Positions 8,557-16,870 of a DNA stretch of 64,000 nucleotides are shown in pieces (positions within the stretch are counted from its first letter, which is position 1; every line of letters begins with the position of its first letter). This DNA comes from JBCDJI01 sp964351865. Lineage in GTDB: Bacteria > Verrucomicrobiota > Verrucomicrobiia > Methylacidiphilales > JBCBYL01. A program made the position numbers and the translations under genes. Location: positions 47,048 through 111,047 of the forward strand of contig CAYGPJ010000009.1 in the NCBI GenBank assembly GCA_964351865.1. Direction: 5' to 3'. The notes beneath the pieces are model-generated. The model was not told where the DNA came from. It saw only the letters and a list, made by a program, of their open reading frames with translations, and did not search any database.

Positions 8557-9639
8557 TTGAGCGATACAGATGAGTCGAATATTATTGCCTGCCCGTCGTG
8601 CGCGCAATCCGTGGATGTCACCAGCCTGGATGTCGGCTCCGTCATCGCCTGCCCACACTGTGAGCATGAATTTTCGACTTGGAAGGATTTCTCCAATTAC
8701 CGCCTAATCAGCAAAGTCGGCGAAGGCGGAATGGGATCCGTTTACGAATCGACTGATCTGAATCTGAACCGCACCGTTGCCATCAAGGTGTTGAAACCGG
8801 AACTTTCTGAAGACAAAAAATTTATTCAGAACTTCCTCTACGAAGTGGAAGTCACCGCCCAGCTGACCCACCCCAACATTGTTCAGGTTTACGCCTTTGG
8901 CCAGCACGAGGGGCAATATTATCTGGTCATGGAATTCATCAGCGCCGAGACCCTGGATGATAAAATCATGAACCAGAATCGACTCGGCGAGATCGAAGTG
9001 CTGGATGCCGCGATCGGGGTCAGTAACGGGCTGAATTTCGCCCTGCAGCGCGGTAGCCTGATTCACCGTGACATCAAGCCAGGCAATATCCTCTTCAGTT
9101 CGAATAACACCCCTAAAGTAGTAGATTTTGGTTTGGCCGTGACACCTGAGACCGCCGATTCCGGTGACGGAGAAATTTGGGGAACCCCTTACTACGTCTC
9201 CCCGGAGCGACTCGAACAAATTCCAGAAGATTTCCGCAGTGACATGTATTCCTTAGGCATTTCACTCTATCATGCCTTGTCCGGCCGCCCTCCCTTTGAC
9301 GCCAACACCGCTGAACTGGTCGCCGCCAAGCATTTGAGCGAAAATCCCCTGCCGTTAAAAACGCTGGCACCACAAATTTCCGATCACACCGCCTACGCCA
9401 TCATGAAAGCAATGGCTCGCCAGCCAGATGACCGCTTTGCCAGCTATGATGACTTCATCGAACAGCTGGAGGACGCCAAGCGCCGCTTACAGGGCGCAGA
9501 AGCACAAGCAGCCCCCCCCTCCGCCTACACCGTAGTGGACACTGGGGTCCAAGACAAAAAAGTCATCGCCGGTATCGGTGTCACCGTCGGACTGGTACTG
9601 CTGAGTATCGGAGCCTACCTCGTTCTGGCGTTGGCATAA
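8557..9639 (+). CDS. Zinc-ribbon Ser/Thr protein kinase with C-terminal membrane anchor
   Basis: 360 residues. The N-terminus carries two CPxC pairs (ACPSCAQSV, ACPHCEHEF) forming a likely zinc ribbon. A complete eukaryotic-type kinase domain follows (residues about 46-310): GEGGMGSVY loop, AIKVLKPE lysine, HRDIKPGNIL catalytic loop, VDFGLA, GTPYYVSPERL. A single hydrophobic segment near the C-terminus (GIGVTVGLVLLSIGAYLV) should anchor it with the kinase in the cytoplasm; little follows it outside, so there is no sensor domain. The start is a TTG at 8557, as no in-frame ATG precedes the zinc ribbon, and no good ribosome binding site is visible. Substrates are unknown. Confidence 0.88.
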   Translation: MSDTDESNIIACPSCAQSVDVTSLDVGSVIACPHCEHEFSTWKDFSNYRLISKVGEGGMGSVYESTDLNLNRTVAIKVLKPELSEDKKFIQNFLYEVEVTAQLTHPNIVQVYAFGQHEGQYYLVMEFISAETLDDKIMNQNRLGEIEVLDAAIGVSNGLNFALQRGSLIHRDIKPGNILFSSNNTPKVVDFGLAVTPETADSGDGEIWGTPYYVSPERLEQIPEDFRSDMYSLGISLYHALSGRPPFDANTAELVAAKHLSENPLPLKTLAPQISDHTAYAIMKAMARQPDDRFASYDDFIEQLEDAKRRLQGAEAQAAPPSAYTVVDTGVQDKKVIAGIGVTVGLVLLSIGAYLVLALA

Positions 9640-9646
9640 AAAGCCA

Positions 9647-9674
9647 AAAGCCCAAGTTATGAAACTTGGGCTTT
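9647..9674. terminator. Shared hairpin between convergent genes
   Basis: A perfect 12-bp stem (AAAGCCCAAGTT with AACTTGGGCTTT) closes a 4-base ATGA loop between the kinase stop and the pseudopilin stop. On the plus strand a weak T-rich tail follows (ATTTTAATTT, a few bases on). The position suggests a bidirectional terminator. Confidence 0.8.
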
Positions 9675-9702
9675 GAAAGCATTTTAATTTCTTGAAGGAT
9701 TA

Positions 9703-10383
9703 TCATCTAGCCAAGAGCAATTTGGTAGATGCTGGTTCATTAATCGAGCTACTTACTACTGGCTCACCAGTTTTGCCGATAGTAGTAGTAGAACCAGTGG
9801 TTCTTGCCCTTACAAATTCAGCATTTTGACCTAGAAACAGTATTGCTACACCTTTGTCTGACCATAGATTTTTAGTGGCGTCTACTGTAGCAGGCCCAGT
9901 TTGTGCCATAGTATTGTAGTCAGGAAATGCTCCGTTAGTTGTCAGCAAAGGTATTCTACCATCTGCGGAAGTATCCAGACCATACATGTAGTCCCACCCC
10001 ACGTATTTTGTAACTCCTATGTCATCTAGCGCCACAGTGCTGTCCATTTCACCTTTGTATGGGACACATTGATTAGTAGCAAGAACCGTAGCATTGGTTA
10101 AATACGCATCAACAATTAGTCCCTCGAAAATATCTATTGAAGAACCTGTTCCAGCATCTGTCCCTGCCGCATTAGTGCTAGGGTAAACGCCATTGTTGTC
10201 ATTAGCAGCAGCAAACAATATAGTTCCCAACTGCTTAGCATTCGCCACATCTTTTAACTGTTTAGCTTTATCCAATGCCAAGTTTACCCCAGGAATGGCC
10301 AACCCAGCTAAAATTCCAATAATTGTAATAACAACCAGAAGCTCAATAAGAGTAAATCCTGATTTTTTTAATGATTTTTTCAT
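9703..10383 (-). CDS. Type II/IV pseudopilin with prepilin N-terminal methylation motif
   Basis: 226 residues. The class III leader KKSLKKSG is followed by FTLIELLVVITIIGILAGLA, the prepilin peptidase site (G before F, E at +5) and the membrane helix. The rest is a soluble domain rich in T, N, A and D (GVYPSTNAAGTDAGTGSS, VDATKNLWSDKG). Such proteins occur in large numbers in Verrucomicrobiota genomes. The gene stands alone, with no secretion genes beside it, and its codon use is visibly more AT-rich than the flanking genes. It shares a terminator hairpin with the kinase gene on the other strand. Role in pilus, secretion or surface display is open. Confidence 0.88.
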   Translation of the reverse strand: MKKSLKKSGFTLIELLVVITIIGILAGLAIPGVNLALDKAKQLKDVANAKQLGTILFAAANDNNGVYPSTNAAGTDAGTGSSIDIFEGLIVDAYLTNATVLATNQCVPYKGEMDSTVALDDIGVTKYVGWDYMYGLDTSADGRIPLLTTNGAFPDYNTMAQTGPATVDATKNLWSDKGVAILFLGQNAEFVRARTTGSTTTIGKTGEPVVSSSINEPASTKLLLAR

Positions 10384-10484
10384 TTTGATAAAATTCCTTC
10401 GATTTATAGTTAACAGAGATGAATTACCTCTATCTTAAAATAACGGTATCCCCACATAACATCAAGAGGTAATTTTTTATTCTT

Positions 10485-11495
10485 ATGCAAACTGAAGACT
10501 TTTTTTTCCATCTGCCAGAGGAGCAAATCGCCCGGCACCCTGTCCACCCGCGCGATCACTCCAAACTCATGGTCATCAATCGCCAAGAAGGAACGATCAC
10601 TCATGACCATTTCTACAACCTTCCAAAATGGCTCACCCCGCAAGACTTGCTGGTGCTGAACAACTCACGTGTCATCCACGCCCGGGTCATGCTGGAGCCC
10701 GGAAATATCGAGCTGTTGCTACTGAAAGAAACCTCCCCATCACACTGGGTCGCCATCGGGCGCCCCGCCAAAAAACTCAAGCCTGGCGACCGACATTTCA
10801 TTCAGACTGAGCGCGATTCAAATACAGCCCCCATTGAACTGGAAATCCTGCGCACCCTACCCGACGGCTCACGCGTCGTCCGCTTTTATTCCGATCCCCC
10901 ACTAGAAACCGTCGGACAGCTGCCCTTGCCGCCCTACATCCTCAAATCCAGAAAACATCACCATGAAGCCGAGTACACCGACGATGACGAAATCGGCTAC
11001 CAGACCGTCTATGCCGACAAGCCCGGATCCGTCGCAGCCCCGACCGCCGGCCTGCATTTCACGCCGGAACTGCTGAATCGGTTCAATCACGCCTTCCTGA
11101 CCCTCGATATTGGCTTGGGAACCTTCCGCCCCGTCAAAAGCAAACTGCTGGAAGACCACGTCATGCATGAAGAGCATTATGACATACCCGCTGGACTGGC
11201 AGAAAAATGTGATGCGGCTGACCGAGTCGTAGCGGTAGGAACCACCGTCTGCCGCGTGCTAGAATCCAAGCCAAAGCTCAGCCCGGGAGCCGACTCCACC
11301 TCAATCTTCATCACCCCACCCCACAAATTCAAACGGACCGACGTGCTGTTGACCAACTTCCATCTACCAGAGTCCACCCTGGTCATGCTCGTCGCCGCAT
11401 TCGGTGGCTATGATCTAATCATGCAAGCCTACCAGGAAGCCGTCAAAAACCACTACCGCTTCTACAGCTACGGCGACTCCATGCTCATCCTCTAA
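10485..11495 (+). CDS. queA: S-adenosylmethionine:tRNA ribosyltransferase-isomerase
   Basis: 336 residues, normal QueA length. Family segments are FHLPEEQIARHPVHPRDHSKLM, LPKWLTPQDLLVLNNSRVIHAR, TVYADKPGSVAAPTAGLHFT, DIGLGTFRPVK, MHEEHYDIP and LLTNFHLPESTLVMLVAAFGG. QueA transfers the ribosyl part of SAM to preQ1-tRNA in queuosine biosynthesis. No other queuosine gene is nearby. Its stop codon TAA overlaps the left end of a long palindrome at 11494-11527. Confidence 0.97.
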   Translation: MQTEDFFFHLPEEQIARHPVHPRDHSKLMVINRQEGTITHDHFYNLPKWLTPQDLLVLNNSRVIHARVMLEPGNIELLLLKETSPSHWVAIGRPAKKLKPGDRHFIQTERDSNTAPIELEILRTLPDGSRVVRFYSDPPLETVGQLPLPPYILKSRKHHHEAEYTDDDEIGYQTVYADKPGSVAAPTAGLHFTPELLNRFNHAFLTLDIGLGTFRPVKSKLLEDHVMHEEHYDIPAGLAEKCDAADRVVAVGTTVCRVLESKPKLSPGADSTSIFITPPHKFKRTDVLLTNFHLPESTLVMLVAAFGGYDLIMQAYQEAVKNHYRFYSYGDSMLIL

Positions 11496-11527
11496 TCTTG
11501 GATGTATCACGTGATACATTCAAGATT
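11494..11527. repeat. 34-bp palindrome, copy 1 (3' side of the PaaX-like gene)
   Basis: A palindrome with no spacer, centred on CACGTG, core TGTATCACGTGATACA. It reads AATCTTGG... on the left and ...TTCAAGATT on the right. All 17 pairs hold except one G-T wobble, and the next outer pair (11493/11528) is T-A. It lies between the convergent stops of queA and the PaaX-like gene. No T-run follows on either strand, so it is not a canonical terminator. Confidence 0.9.
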
Positions 11528-11538
11528 AGTAAAATGAA

Positions 11539-12309
11539 TTAAAGCAATTCGGAAGAATTTTGGGCCCATGCTGCCAACGTCTTGCGCCGCTTTTCCCATA
11601 AACGTATTCCGGGATAGTGCTGGGGTAGACATTTTTTCGGAAGAAAGGGATCCACCGAAGCAACACGCCTCCACGCTTTGGCTTCCTGCTCGAAAATTTT
11701 AGCCATCGCAGTCGGTTCCTTCACGAAACTGAAACCTGCCAGCAATTCCTCGTAATCCGTATAGGTTTGGTAGATAAGCTCCCAATCCCAAGCCGCGGCC
11801 ACAATATCCATTTGTTTATAACCACTATCGGGCTTGCCGCTGATCAAAAACAATTTACGGGGGCCAACCTCCAACTGCTCGAGGGAAGCCGCGTATCGCT
11901 TGGGGGGAAATGGAGTGACCCACAAGCTACCTTGAATGCAGCCGAAAGCCTCGTAGCGCAGGTAACGAAGCAGTCTTTTCCGAAATTTTTGTTGCTCCCG
12001 CGGTAAGTCGAATGTCAACCAGTGCCAGTCTCCGTTCCATGCGTGATTCCAATTACGTTCTGGATCACGCGTTCCGATGATTCGTTGTTCGAGCGTGGAC
12101 GAGAGCCGCATTTCCCCACTGCTGCCTCGCTTAAGCCACCCTTTGACCTCAGCTTGTTCGCTCAGTTCAAAAAAGTATGCCGATAACGTTCCGGGTGGTG
12201 AAGGTTGGCCGGATCGGGTCGCGCGCTGACTGGTTTCTGCCATCCAAAACAAAACCGACAACCCGAAGAAAAGATCTGAAGAAAAATTGGCCATAACGCA
12301 CGATGCCAC
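11539..12309 (-). CDS. PaaX-family transcriptional regulator
   Basis: 256 residues. The middle and C-terminal parts match the PaaX family: NGDWHWLTFDLPREQQKFRK, LLRYLRYEAFGCIQGSLWVT and AWDWELIYQTYTDYEE. The N-terminal part (about 20-85) should be the winged-helix DNA-binding domain, with STLEQRIIG at its end. PaaX represses phenylacetate degradation in E. coli and binds phenylacetyl-CoA, but no paa genes are nearby, so the effector here is unknown. The gene is bracketed by two near-identical palindromes, one starting 18 bases before its first codon. A start at the ATG five codons downstream is also possible. Confidence 0.75.
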   Translation of the reverse strand: MASCVMANFSSDLFFGLSVLFWMAETSQRATRSGQPSPPGTLSAYFFELSEQAEVKGWLKRGSSGEMRLSSTLEQRIIGTRDPERNWNHAWNGDWHWLTFDLPREQQKFRKRLLRYLRYEAFGCIQGSLWVTPFPPKRYAASLEQLEVGPRKLFLISGKPDSGYKQMDIVAAAWDWELIYQTYTDYEELLAGFSFVKEPTAMAKIFEQEAKAWRRVASVDPFLPKKCLPQHYPGIRLWEKRRKTLAAWAQNSSELL

Positions 12310-12326
12310 ACCAATGATCTAAATAC

Positions 12327-12360
12327 AATCTTGGATGTATCACGTGATACACTCAAGATT
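12327..12360. promoter_or_regulatory. 34-bp palindrome, copy 2, likely operator of the PaaX-like gene
   Basis: Same sequence as the element at 11494-11527 except one base (C for T at the 26th position), which makes one A-C mismatch. The core TGTATCACGTGATACA is identical and the outer C-G pair at 12326/12361 extends it to 36 bp. It lies just upstream of the PaaX-like start and downstream of the proA stop, the right place for an autoregulatory operator. Operator function is inferred from position and symmetry only. Confidence 0.6.
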
Positions 12361-12381
12361 GGGATTGAAGTGATTGCGTGA

Positions 12382-13638
12382 TCAGATGCGGGTTTGGCCG
12401 TTTCCGCGGCCGACGTATTTGTAGATGGTGAGTTCTTCCAGGCCCATCGGTCCTCGCGCGTGGATTTTATCGGTGCTGATGCCGATCTCTGCCCCGAAGC
12501 CGAACTGGCCGCCGTCGGAAAAGCGGGTTGCCGCATTCCAGAAAACTGCGGCAGAATCGATACGGGACAAAAATTCATCCGCTATGACTTCACTGCTGGT
12601 GACAATGGTTTCGGTGTGGTGTGATCCATGATCTTCGATGTGATTAATAGCTTCACTCATGTGGTCCACGATCCGAATAGCTAGAATCAGATCGAGGTAT
12701 TCCACATCCCAACCGTCAGGTTCAGGAAAGCTTTCACCTGCTATTACCGAGGTTCTGGTATCCGCACGCACTTCCACCCCACGCTCGCGCAGGGTTTGCA
12801 GTATTTCGGGAATAAATCGAGGTGCGATGGCTGCGTTAACCAGCAATGTTTCCAGCGCATTGCAGACGCCCGGGCGCTGGCACTTGGAATTGATCACAAT
12901 ATCGCGAGCCATTTCGATATCCGCATCTTCGTGCACGTAAACATGGCAAACCCCGTGAAAATGCTTAATCACCGGCATTCTGGCATGCTCTACTACGGTT
13001 TTGATCAGTCCATGCCCCCCACGGGGAATCATCAGGTCAATGTATTCATCCATCCGGCACATGGCGGGAATGGCATCACGGTCGGTCGTGGGAATAAAGG
13101 ATACCACTTCCGCAGGCAAGCCCACCTTGACGGCGGCTGCCTGCATGACCGAAATCAGTGCACGATTGCTTTCAAAGGCTTCCTTACCGCCACGTAAGAC
13201 CGGAACATTACCGGTTTTCAGGCAAAGCACTCCGGCATCTACCGTAACATTCGGACGGCTTTCATAAATGATCCCGATGACACCAATCGGCACCCGAATC
13301 TTTTTCATCTGAATGCCGTTATAGAGTTCCCATTCCCGGGTCACTTCGCCTACAGGGTCTGGTAATAATGCGACATCGCGTGCGCCCTGAATCATTTTCG
13401 AAATTCGGGCTTCATTGAGTGCCAGACGATCAATCATCGCTACAGACAATCCGTTTTCCTGTGCGGCCACCAAATCCAGTTGATTGGCTGCAACTAACTG
13501 ATCCTTTGATTTTTCCAACCCCAGCGCGATCTCTTCAAGTAATTCGTTACGCTGCGGGCCAGATGCATTTGCCAGCGCCCGAGACGCCTGACTGGCTTTA
13601 CGGCATAACACTTCTATCGTCTGATCCATCTCACTCAT
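12382..13638 (-). CDS. proA: Gamma-glutamyl phosphate reductase
   Basis: 418 residues, the standard ProA length. Seen are IRVPIGVIGIIYESRPNVTV, LKTGNVPVLRGGKEA, IPRGGHGLIKTV, VIKHFHGVCHVYV and QRPGVCNALETLLV, in which the cysteine is the catalytic thiol of this aldehyde dehydrogenase-like enzyme. It reduces glutamyl-5-phosphate to the semialdehyde in proline biosynthesis. The start overlaps the proB stop by 4 bases, so the two are translationally coupled, as usual for proBA. Confidence 0.98.
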   Translation of the reverse strand: MSEMDQTIEVLCRKASQASRALANASGPQRNELLEEIALGLEKSKDQLVAANQLDLVAAQENGLSVAMIDRLALNEARISKMIQGARDVALLPDPVGEVTREWELYNGIQMKKIRVPIGVIGIIYESRPNVTVDAGVLCLKTGNVPVLRGGKEAFESNRALISVMQAAAVKVGLPAEVVSFIPTTDRDAIPAMCRMDEYIDLMIPRGGHGLIKTVVEHARMPVIKHFHGVCHVYVHEDADIEMARDIVINSKCQRPGVCNALETLLVNAAIAPRFIPEILQTLRERGVEVRADTRTSVIAGESFPEPDGWDVEYLDLILAIRIVDHMSEAINHIEDHGSHHTETIVTSSEVIADEFLSRIDSAAVFWNAATRFSDGGQFGFGAEIGISTDKIHARGPMGLEELTIYKYVGRGNGQTRI

Positions 13639-14453
13639 GCGGATATTCTGCCTCGGGGATTACTTTTGGCAAACAAGGTGCCGATGGCCTCTCCACGATG
13701 CAAATCGGTCAGCACATTCTTTCGCCTACCATTGGCCAAAATCATTGGAATCCCGGATTGCATCACCATTTTCGCGGTCTGCAGTTTTGAAATCATCCCC
13801 CCTACCGAGCGTTGGCTGCGCGTGGAGCCCGCACTGGCTTCAATAGTTTTATCAATCTTGGCCACATAGGGAATCAAGTCACCGGACGCATCCGGATTTT
13901 CGTAAAGTCCATCAATACTGCTCAGGATGATTAAAGTAGTCGCTTTGGCCAGCAGGGCCACATGAGCCGAGAGCCGATCATTATCGCCGAACCGGTTCAA
14001 CATCTCAATTTCTTCAAATGAGAGGGCATCGTTTTCGTTCACAATCGGAACACAAGTTTTCAAGGACAGCAGGTATTTCAAAGTCGCCTGCGTATTGGCG
14101 TAGAGCTGACGACTGTCAAGATCCCAATAGGTCAGAAGAATCTGTGCCGTCTGGAGGCCTGCCTTGGAAAATTCTTTTTGATAGGCCTTCATGAGCAGTG
14201 GCTGACCAATGGAAGCACAGGCTTGGAGTGCGGTGCGCTGCCTCGGTCTTTCCTCTAAACCAAGTACGGTCATTCCTGCACTGACGGCGCCGGATGAAAC
14301 CAGAATGACTTCCACCCCATCCGCATTGAGTGCTTTTACCTGAGTTGCCAGATGCCTGATCTGCCCGATATCAACGCCTCCCCTGGAGTTCGTAAGAATT
14401 CCGCTACCGAGCTTGACCACCCACCGTTGTTTTTGTTTTTTACGTGCCGCCAT
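13635..14453 (-). CDS. proB: Glutamate 5-kinase without PUA domain
   Basis: 272 residues from the ATG at 14453; a TTG at 14492 would add 13 unlike residues. The amino-acid kinase domain shows WVVKLGSGILTNSRGG, VILVSSGAVSAGM, IVNENDALSFEEIE, FGDNDRLSAHVA and SVGGMISKLQTA. It phosphorylates glutamate in the first step of proline synthesis. E. coli ProB has about 367 residues with a C-terminal PUA domain, absent here; the protein ends just after the kinase fold (GTLFAKSNPRGRISA). Short ProBs of this type are known in other bacteria. Confidence 0.95.
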   Translation of the reverse strand: MAARKKQKQRWVVKLGSGILTNSRGGVDIGQIRHLATQVKALNADGVEVILVSSGAVSAGMTVLGLEERPRQRTALQACASIGQPLLMKAYQKEFSKAGLQTAQILLTYWDLDSRQLYANTQATLKYLLSLKTCVPIVNENDALSFEEIEMLNRFGDNDRLSAHVALLAKATTLIILSSIDGLYENPDASGDLIPYVAKIDKTIEASAGSTRSQRSVGGMISKLQTAKMVMQSGIPMILANGRRKNVLTDLHRGEAIGTLFAKSNPRGRISA

Positions 14454-14534
14454 GAAGCGGTGGGTTGTACCACTATTGTCAGTGGAAAGCAACGGTGGAA
14501 ACCGCGAGACGCTTACGCCGTCTGAGACGGGGCA

Positions 14535-14867
14535 TTATCGACGGGGCAAAAATTGAGGAATCAGCTTCAACCCTTTACTCACGGCCACCACTTTTTGGGC
14601 TATGCCAGAAGCTACTGAAAGAGTCTGTCGAAAACTGCCCGAGGCACCTTTAGCGGCATTACTGGAAAGCAATTTGGGTAGCAAAAATCCAATCACCGGA
14701 ATCAATAATTTCATTTTAGGCGCTGCTATTGTCGCCCCGGCGATCGCCAACTGCATCCAACTCGTCTTCTCTTCCAGTTCCTCGAAGCAGTCATAGAGTT
14801 TCTGTCGATCTACTTCACATTGCCTGATCAGCAATTGTTTTTCCTGCTTTAACCGAAGCGCATTCAT
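14535..14867 (-). CDS. Small helical protein in a yqjK-like position
   Basis: 110 residues. The N-terminal third is charged and helical (LRLKQEKQLLIRQCEVDRQK, FEELEEKTSWMQLA), followed by hydrophobic stretches (AIAGATIAAPKMKLLIPVIG, FLLPKLL) and a basic end (FLPRR). It sits 6 bases after the yqjE-like gene. In enterobacteria the order yqjD-yqjE-yqjK is conserved and yqjK encodes a protein of about this size, so the position is suggestive, but the sequence match cannot be confirmed by eye. Confidence 0.6.
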   Translation of the reverse strand: MNALRLKQEKQLLIRQCEVDRQKLYDCFEELEEKTSWMQLAIAGATIAAPKMKLLIPVIGFLLPKLLSSNAAKGASGSFRQTLSVASGIAQKVVAVSKGLKLIPQFLPRR

Positions 14868-14873
14868 TGGGGG

Positions 14874-15242
14874 TCAGCTTCTGGGCTTGAAGCGGTCACG
14901 ATCCTGCTTGAGTTGAGAGATCGTATCTGCAAAAGGTTGCTCAGACTGATAGAGACTCTGATATAGCTTATTGGCACTGACCACAGCTCCTACAACATAA
15001 AGCACGGAACAAACAACCAACGAGATCAGTTTATATTCCTCACCGACGGCGATCACGATAGTCAAAGTAATCATCACCAGTGATATAGCCGTCAGAAAAA
15101 CTGCCGAGCATAACCACAGAACAATCTGCACTAAGCGGATCTTCTCTTCCTGAAGTTCCACAGCGAATAGATCCAGTCGAGTTTCCACAGACTGAATAAA
15201 CGAGTCAAAGGCCCGTTTAAAGGCTTCCATCAAGCTTCCCAT
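14874..15242 (-). CDS. YqjE / phage-holin-3_6 family membrane protein
   Basis: 122 residues with the family start RAFDSFIQSVETRLDLFAVE and LQEEKIRLVQIVLWLCSAVF, then two membrane segments (about 40-62 and 72-92) and a charged tail (QLKQDRDRFKPRS). This family (Actinobacterial Holin-X/YqjE) is not phage-derived in practice; it co-occurs with ribosome-associated inner membrane proteins of the YqjD type. It lies between the DUF883-type gene and a yqjK-like gene on the minus strand, as in the enterobacterial yqjDEK cluster. Confidence 0.82.
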   Translation of the reverse strand: MGSLMEAFKRAFDSFIQSVETRLDLFAVELQEEKIRLVQIVLWLCSAVFLTAISLVMITLTIVIAVGEEYKLISLVVCSVLYVVGAVVSANKLYQSLYQSEQPFADTISQLKQDRDRFKPRS

Positions 15243-15274
15243 AACAAAAAATTGTAAGTTAGAATGATGCTGAC

Positions 15275-15580
15275 TTATTTGCGATTAAGCAGAACGCCCA
15301 CCAGAATCCCAACGCCAAATGCGATTCCGAGAGATTCGTAAGGATGGTCGCGGATCACGCGATCGGTTTCTTTAGCACCTTCCACTGCTTTTTCACGGAC
15401 GACCAATTCCTTTTCCGCCAGTTGAGCTTTGGCATCTTTGATTTTTACAACCAGTTTCTCACGAACTTCTTTGGCACGACCATTGAGATCGCCGGCCGTT
15501 TCTTTTGTGAGGAGTTCTGCATCGTTGATGACTTGTTTAATGTCTTCCATAAGTTTGTCTTTCGTACCGGTAGATTCCAT
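15275..15580 (-). CDS. DUF883 / ElaB-YqjD family protein
   Basis: 101 residues from the ATG at 15578-15580; codons upstream look non-coding. The long amphipathic helix (DKLMEDIKQVINDAELLTKE, AEKELVVREKAVEGAKETDR) is followed by the diagnostic end VIRDHPYESLGIAFGVGIL and a C-terminal membrane helix finishing in NRK. Homologues are C-tail anchored in the inner membrane and bind ribosomes in stationary phase. First gene of the yqjD/yqjE/yqjK-like set. Confidence 0.88.
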   Translation of the reverse strand: MESTGTKDKLMEDIKQVINDAELLTKETAGDLNGRAKEVREKLVVKIKDAKAQLAEKELVVREKAVEGAKETDRVIRDHPYESLGIAFGVGILVGVLLNRK

Positions 15581-15708
15581 ATTTTCAATATACACGAGTT
15601 GCCCTAACCTACAAGCAAACACGCAGAGTTTTGTGTAAATAGTTGCGCAGGCCCCCACTTCAGGCTCTTCTGCTGGGTCGAAAATTATGAAAAGGCCAGC
15701 TTACGATG

Positions 15709-16869
15709 TTAAATCGTGAGCCCTTCTTGAGCCTTAGTGCGCCGCAGTTGGCGTGTGTGCCGATAGCGAGCACGCAAGCGCTCATCATACCAGACCTGTC
15801 CGAAGACATCGCCCATCGCCATCCAGATCCCCAGCACCGGCATCGCCAGCAATAATCCAAGCACCCCACCGATATAACCTGCCGCGAAGACGATCATGAC
15901 GGTAAGCAGCGGATGCGAACTTAAAGATTTCCCAACCGTCATGGGGGTGTACACAAAATCATCAATCAGCCTGACGACCACAAACAGCAACACCGCCGCG
16001 CATACCAGCAGCAAACTGCCCGGAGCCTGCGTCAGGCAGACCATCACGATAATCAGGCAGGCGACCGCCGTCCCCACATAGGGTATCCATGCCAGCACGG
16101 CACTCAACAATCCGAGGAACAGCGCCTGCCCGACTCCGAAAATCCCGAGCGGCAATCCGATCAAATATAAACCGGTCGCCAACGTCACGGTGTCCAGCAG
16201 GGTCATCGCCATCAATCCTCGAAAATACTGCTTCACCTGACGATCCAAGTTATGGAAAAGGAGTAGCACTTTCTCGAAATAAGCGTTAGGCACACCGCGT
16301 AATATCAGGCGCTTGAACTTCACCCCGTCTTTGAGAATAAAGACCGTCAGGTATGGCACTACCAGCAAGGGAGGAATCCAGGAAACCACATAAAACGCAG
16401 CATTCGGCAGCCATTGTTCCACCAATAATGATTCAAAGCGCACCAGTCCATTACCGAGGGATTGACTCAATCCTGCCTCCTCAAATCCAGGAAACTTTGC
16501 CTCCAGGCTCAACGCGGATCCGGTAAAAAAAGCTTCCAGACGATTCCAGAACACGGGAACCTCTGCGCGCAAGTCATAGAGCTGGGTGGCCAACCAGGGC
16601 AAGACCAGTAAAATTACGAGTAGAATGGCAATACACCCTAGAATGAGGTAAGTAAAAAAGGCCTGATCCATCGTCAACCCGCGCCGATTGAGCCCCAATA
16701 GTAACGGCTTCGAAATAAAGCAGATGATGAAGGCCAGAATAAAGGGCATGGACAACCACCAGTAGGCATTAATCAAATAGAGTGAAGCCACGGTTCCAAT
16801 AATCACACCGCACCACACGGCGGGATGACTTAATCCACTTGAGAAACTGGAGGATGAGGAAGAAGCCAT
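15709..16869 (-). CDS. AI-2E family transporter (PerM/YhhT-like permease)
   Basis: 386 residues with about eight membrane segments. Family signatures are LPWLATQLYDLRAEVPVFWN, the stretch LVVPYLTVFILKDGVKFKRL, LAWIPYVGTAVACLIIV and DDFVYTPMTVGKSLSSHPLL followed by a glycine-rich last segment. A serine-rich N-terminus (ASSSSSSFSSG) is unusual. Members of this family export diverse solutes, such as autoinducer-2 or sodium, so the substrate is not inferred. The start is 1 base from the stop of the cyclic-nucleotide-binding gene upstream, so the two form an operon. Confidence 0.9.
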   Translation of the reverse strand: MASSSSSSFSSGLSHPAVWCGVIIGTVASLYLINAYWWLSMPFILAFIICFISKPLLLGLNRRGLTMDQAFFTYLILGCIAILLVILLVLPWLATQLYDLRAEVPVFWNRLEAFFTGSALSLEAKFPGFEEAGLSQSLGNGLVRFESLLVEQWLPNAAFYVVSWIPPLLVVPYLTVFILKDGVKFKRLILRGVPNAYFEKVLLLFHNLDRQVKQYFRGLMAMTLLDTVTLATGLYLIGLPLGIFGVGQALFLGLLSAVLAWIPYVGTAVACLIIVMVCLTQAPGSLLLVCAAVLLFVVVRLIDDFVYTPMTVGKSLSSHPLLTVMIVFAAGYIGGVLGLLLAMPVLGIWMAMGDVFGQVWYDERLRARYRHTRQLRRTKAQEGLTI

Positions 16870-16870
16870 A

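Noticed and set aside
11494..12360. The two long palindromes as rho-independent terminators
   Set aside because: Neither is followed by a T-run on either strand, both are AT-rich, and one lies upstream of the regulator gene start.
14874..15242. Holin-like protein as a sign of prophage
   Set aside because: The family name is historical; the gene lies in a yqjD/yqjE/yqjK-like set and no phage genes are near.
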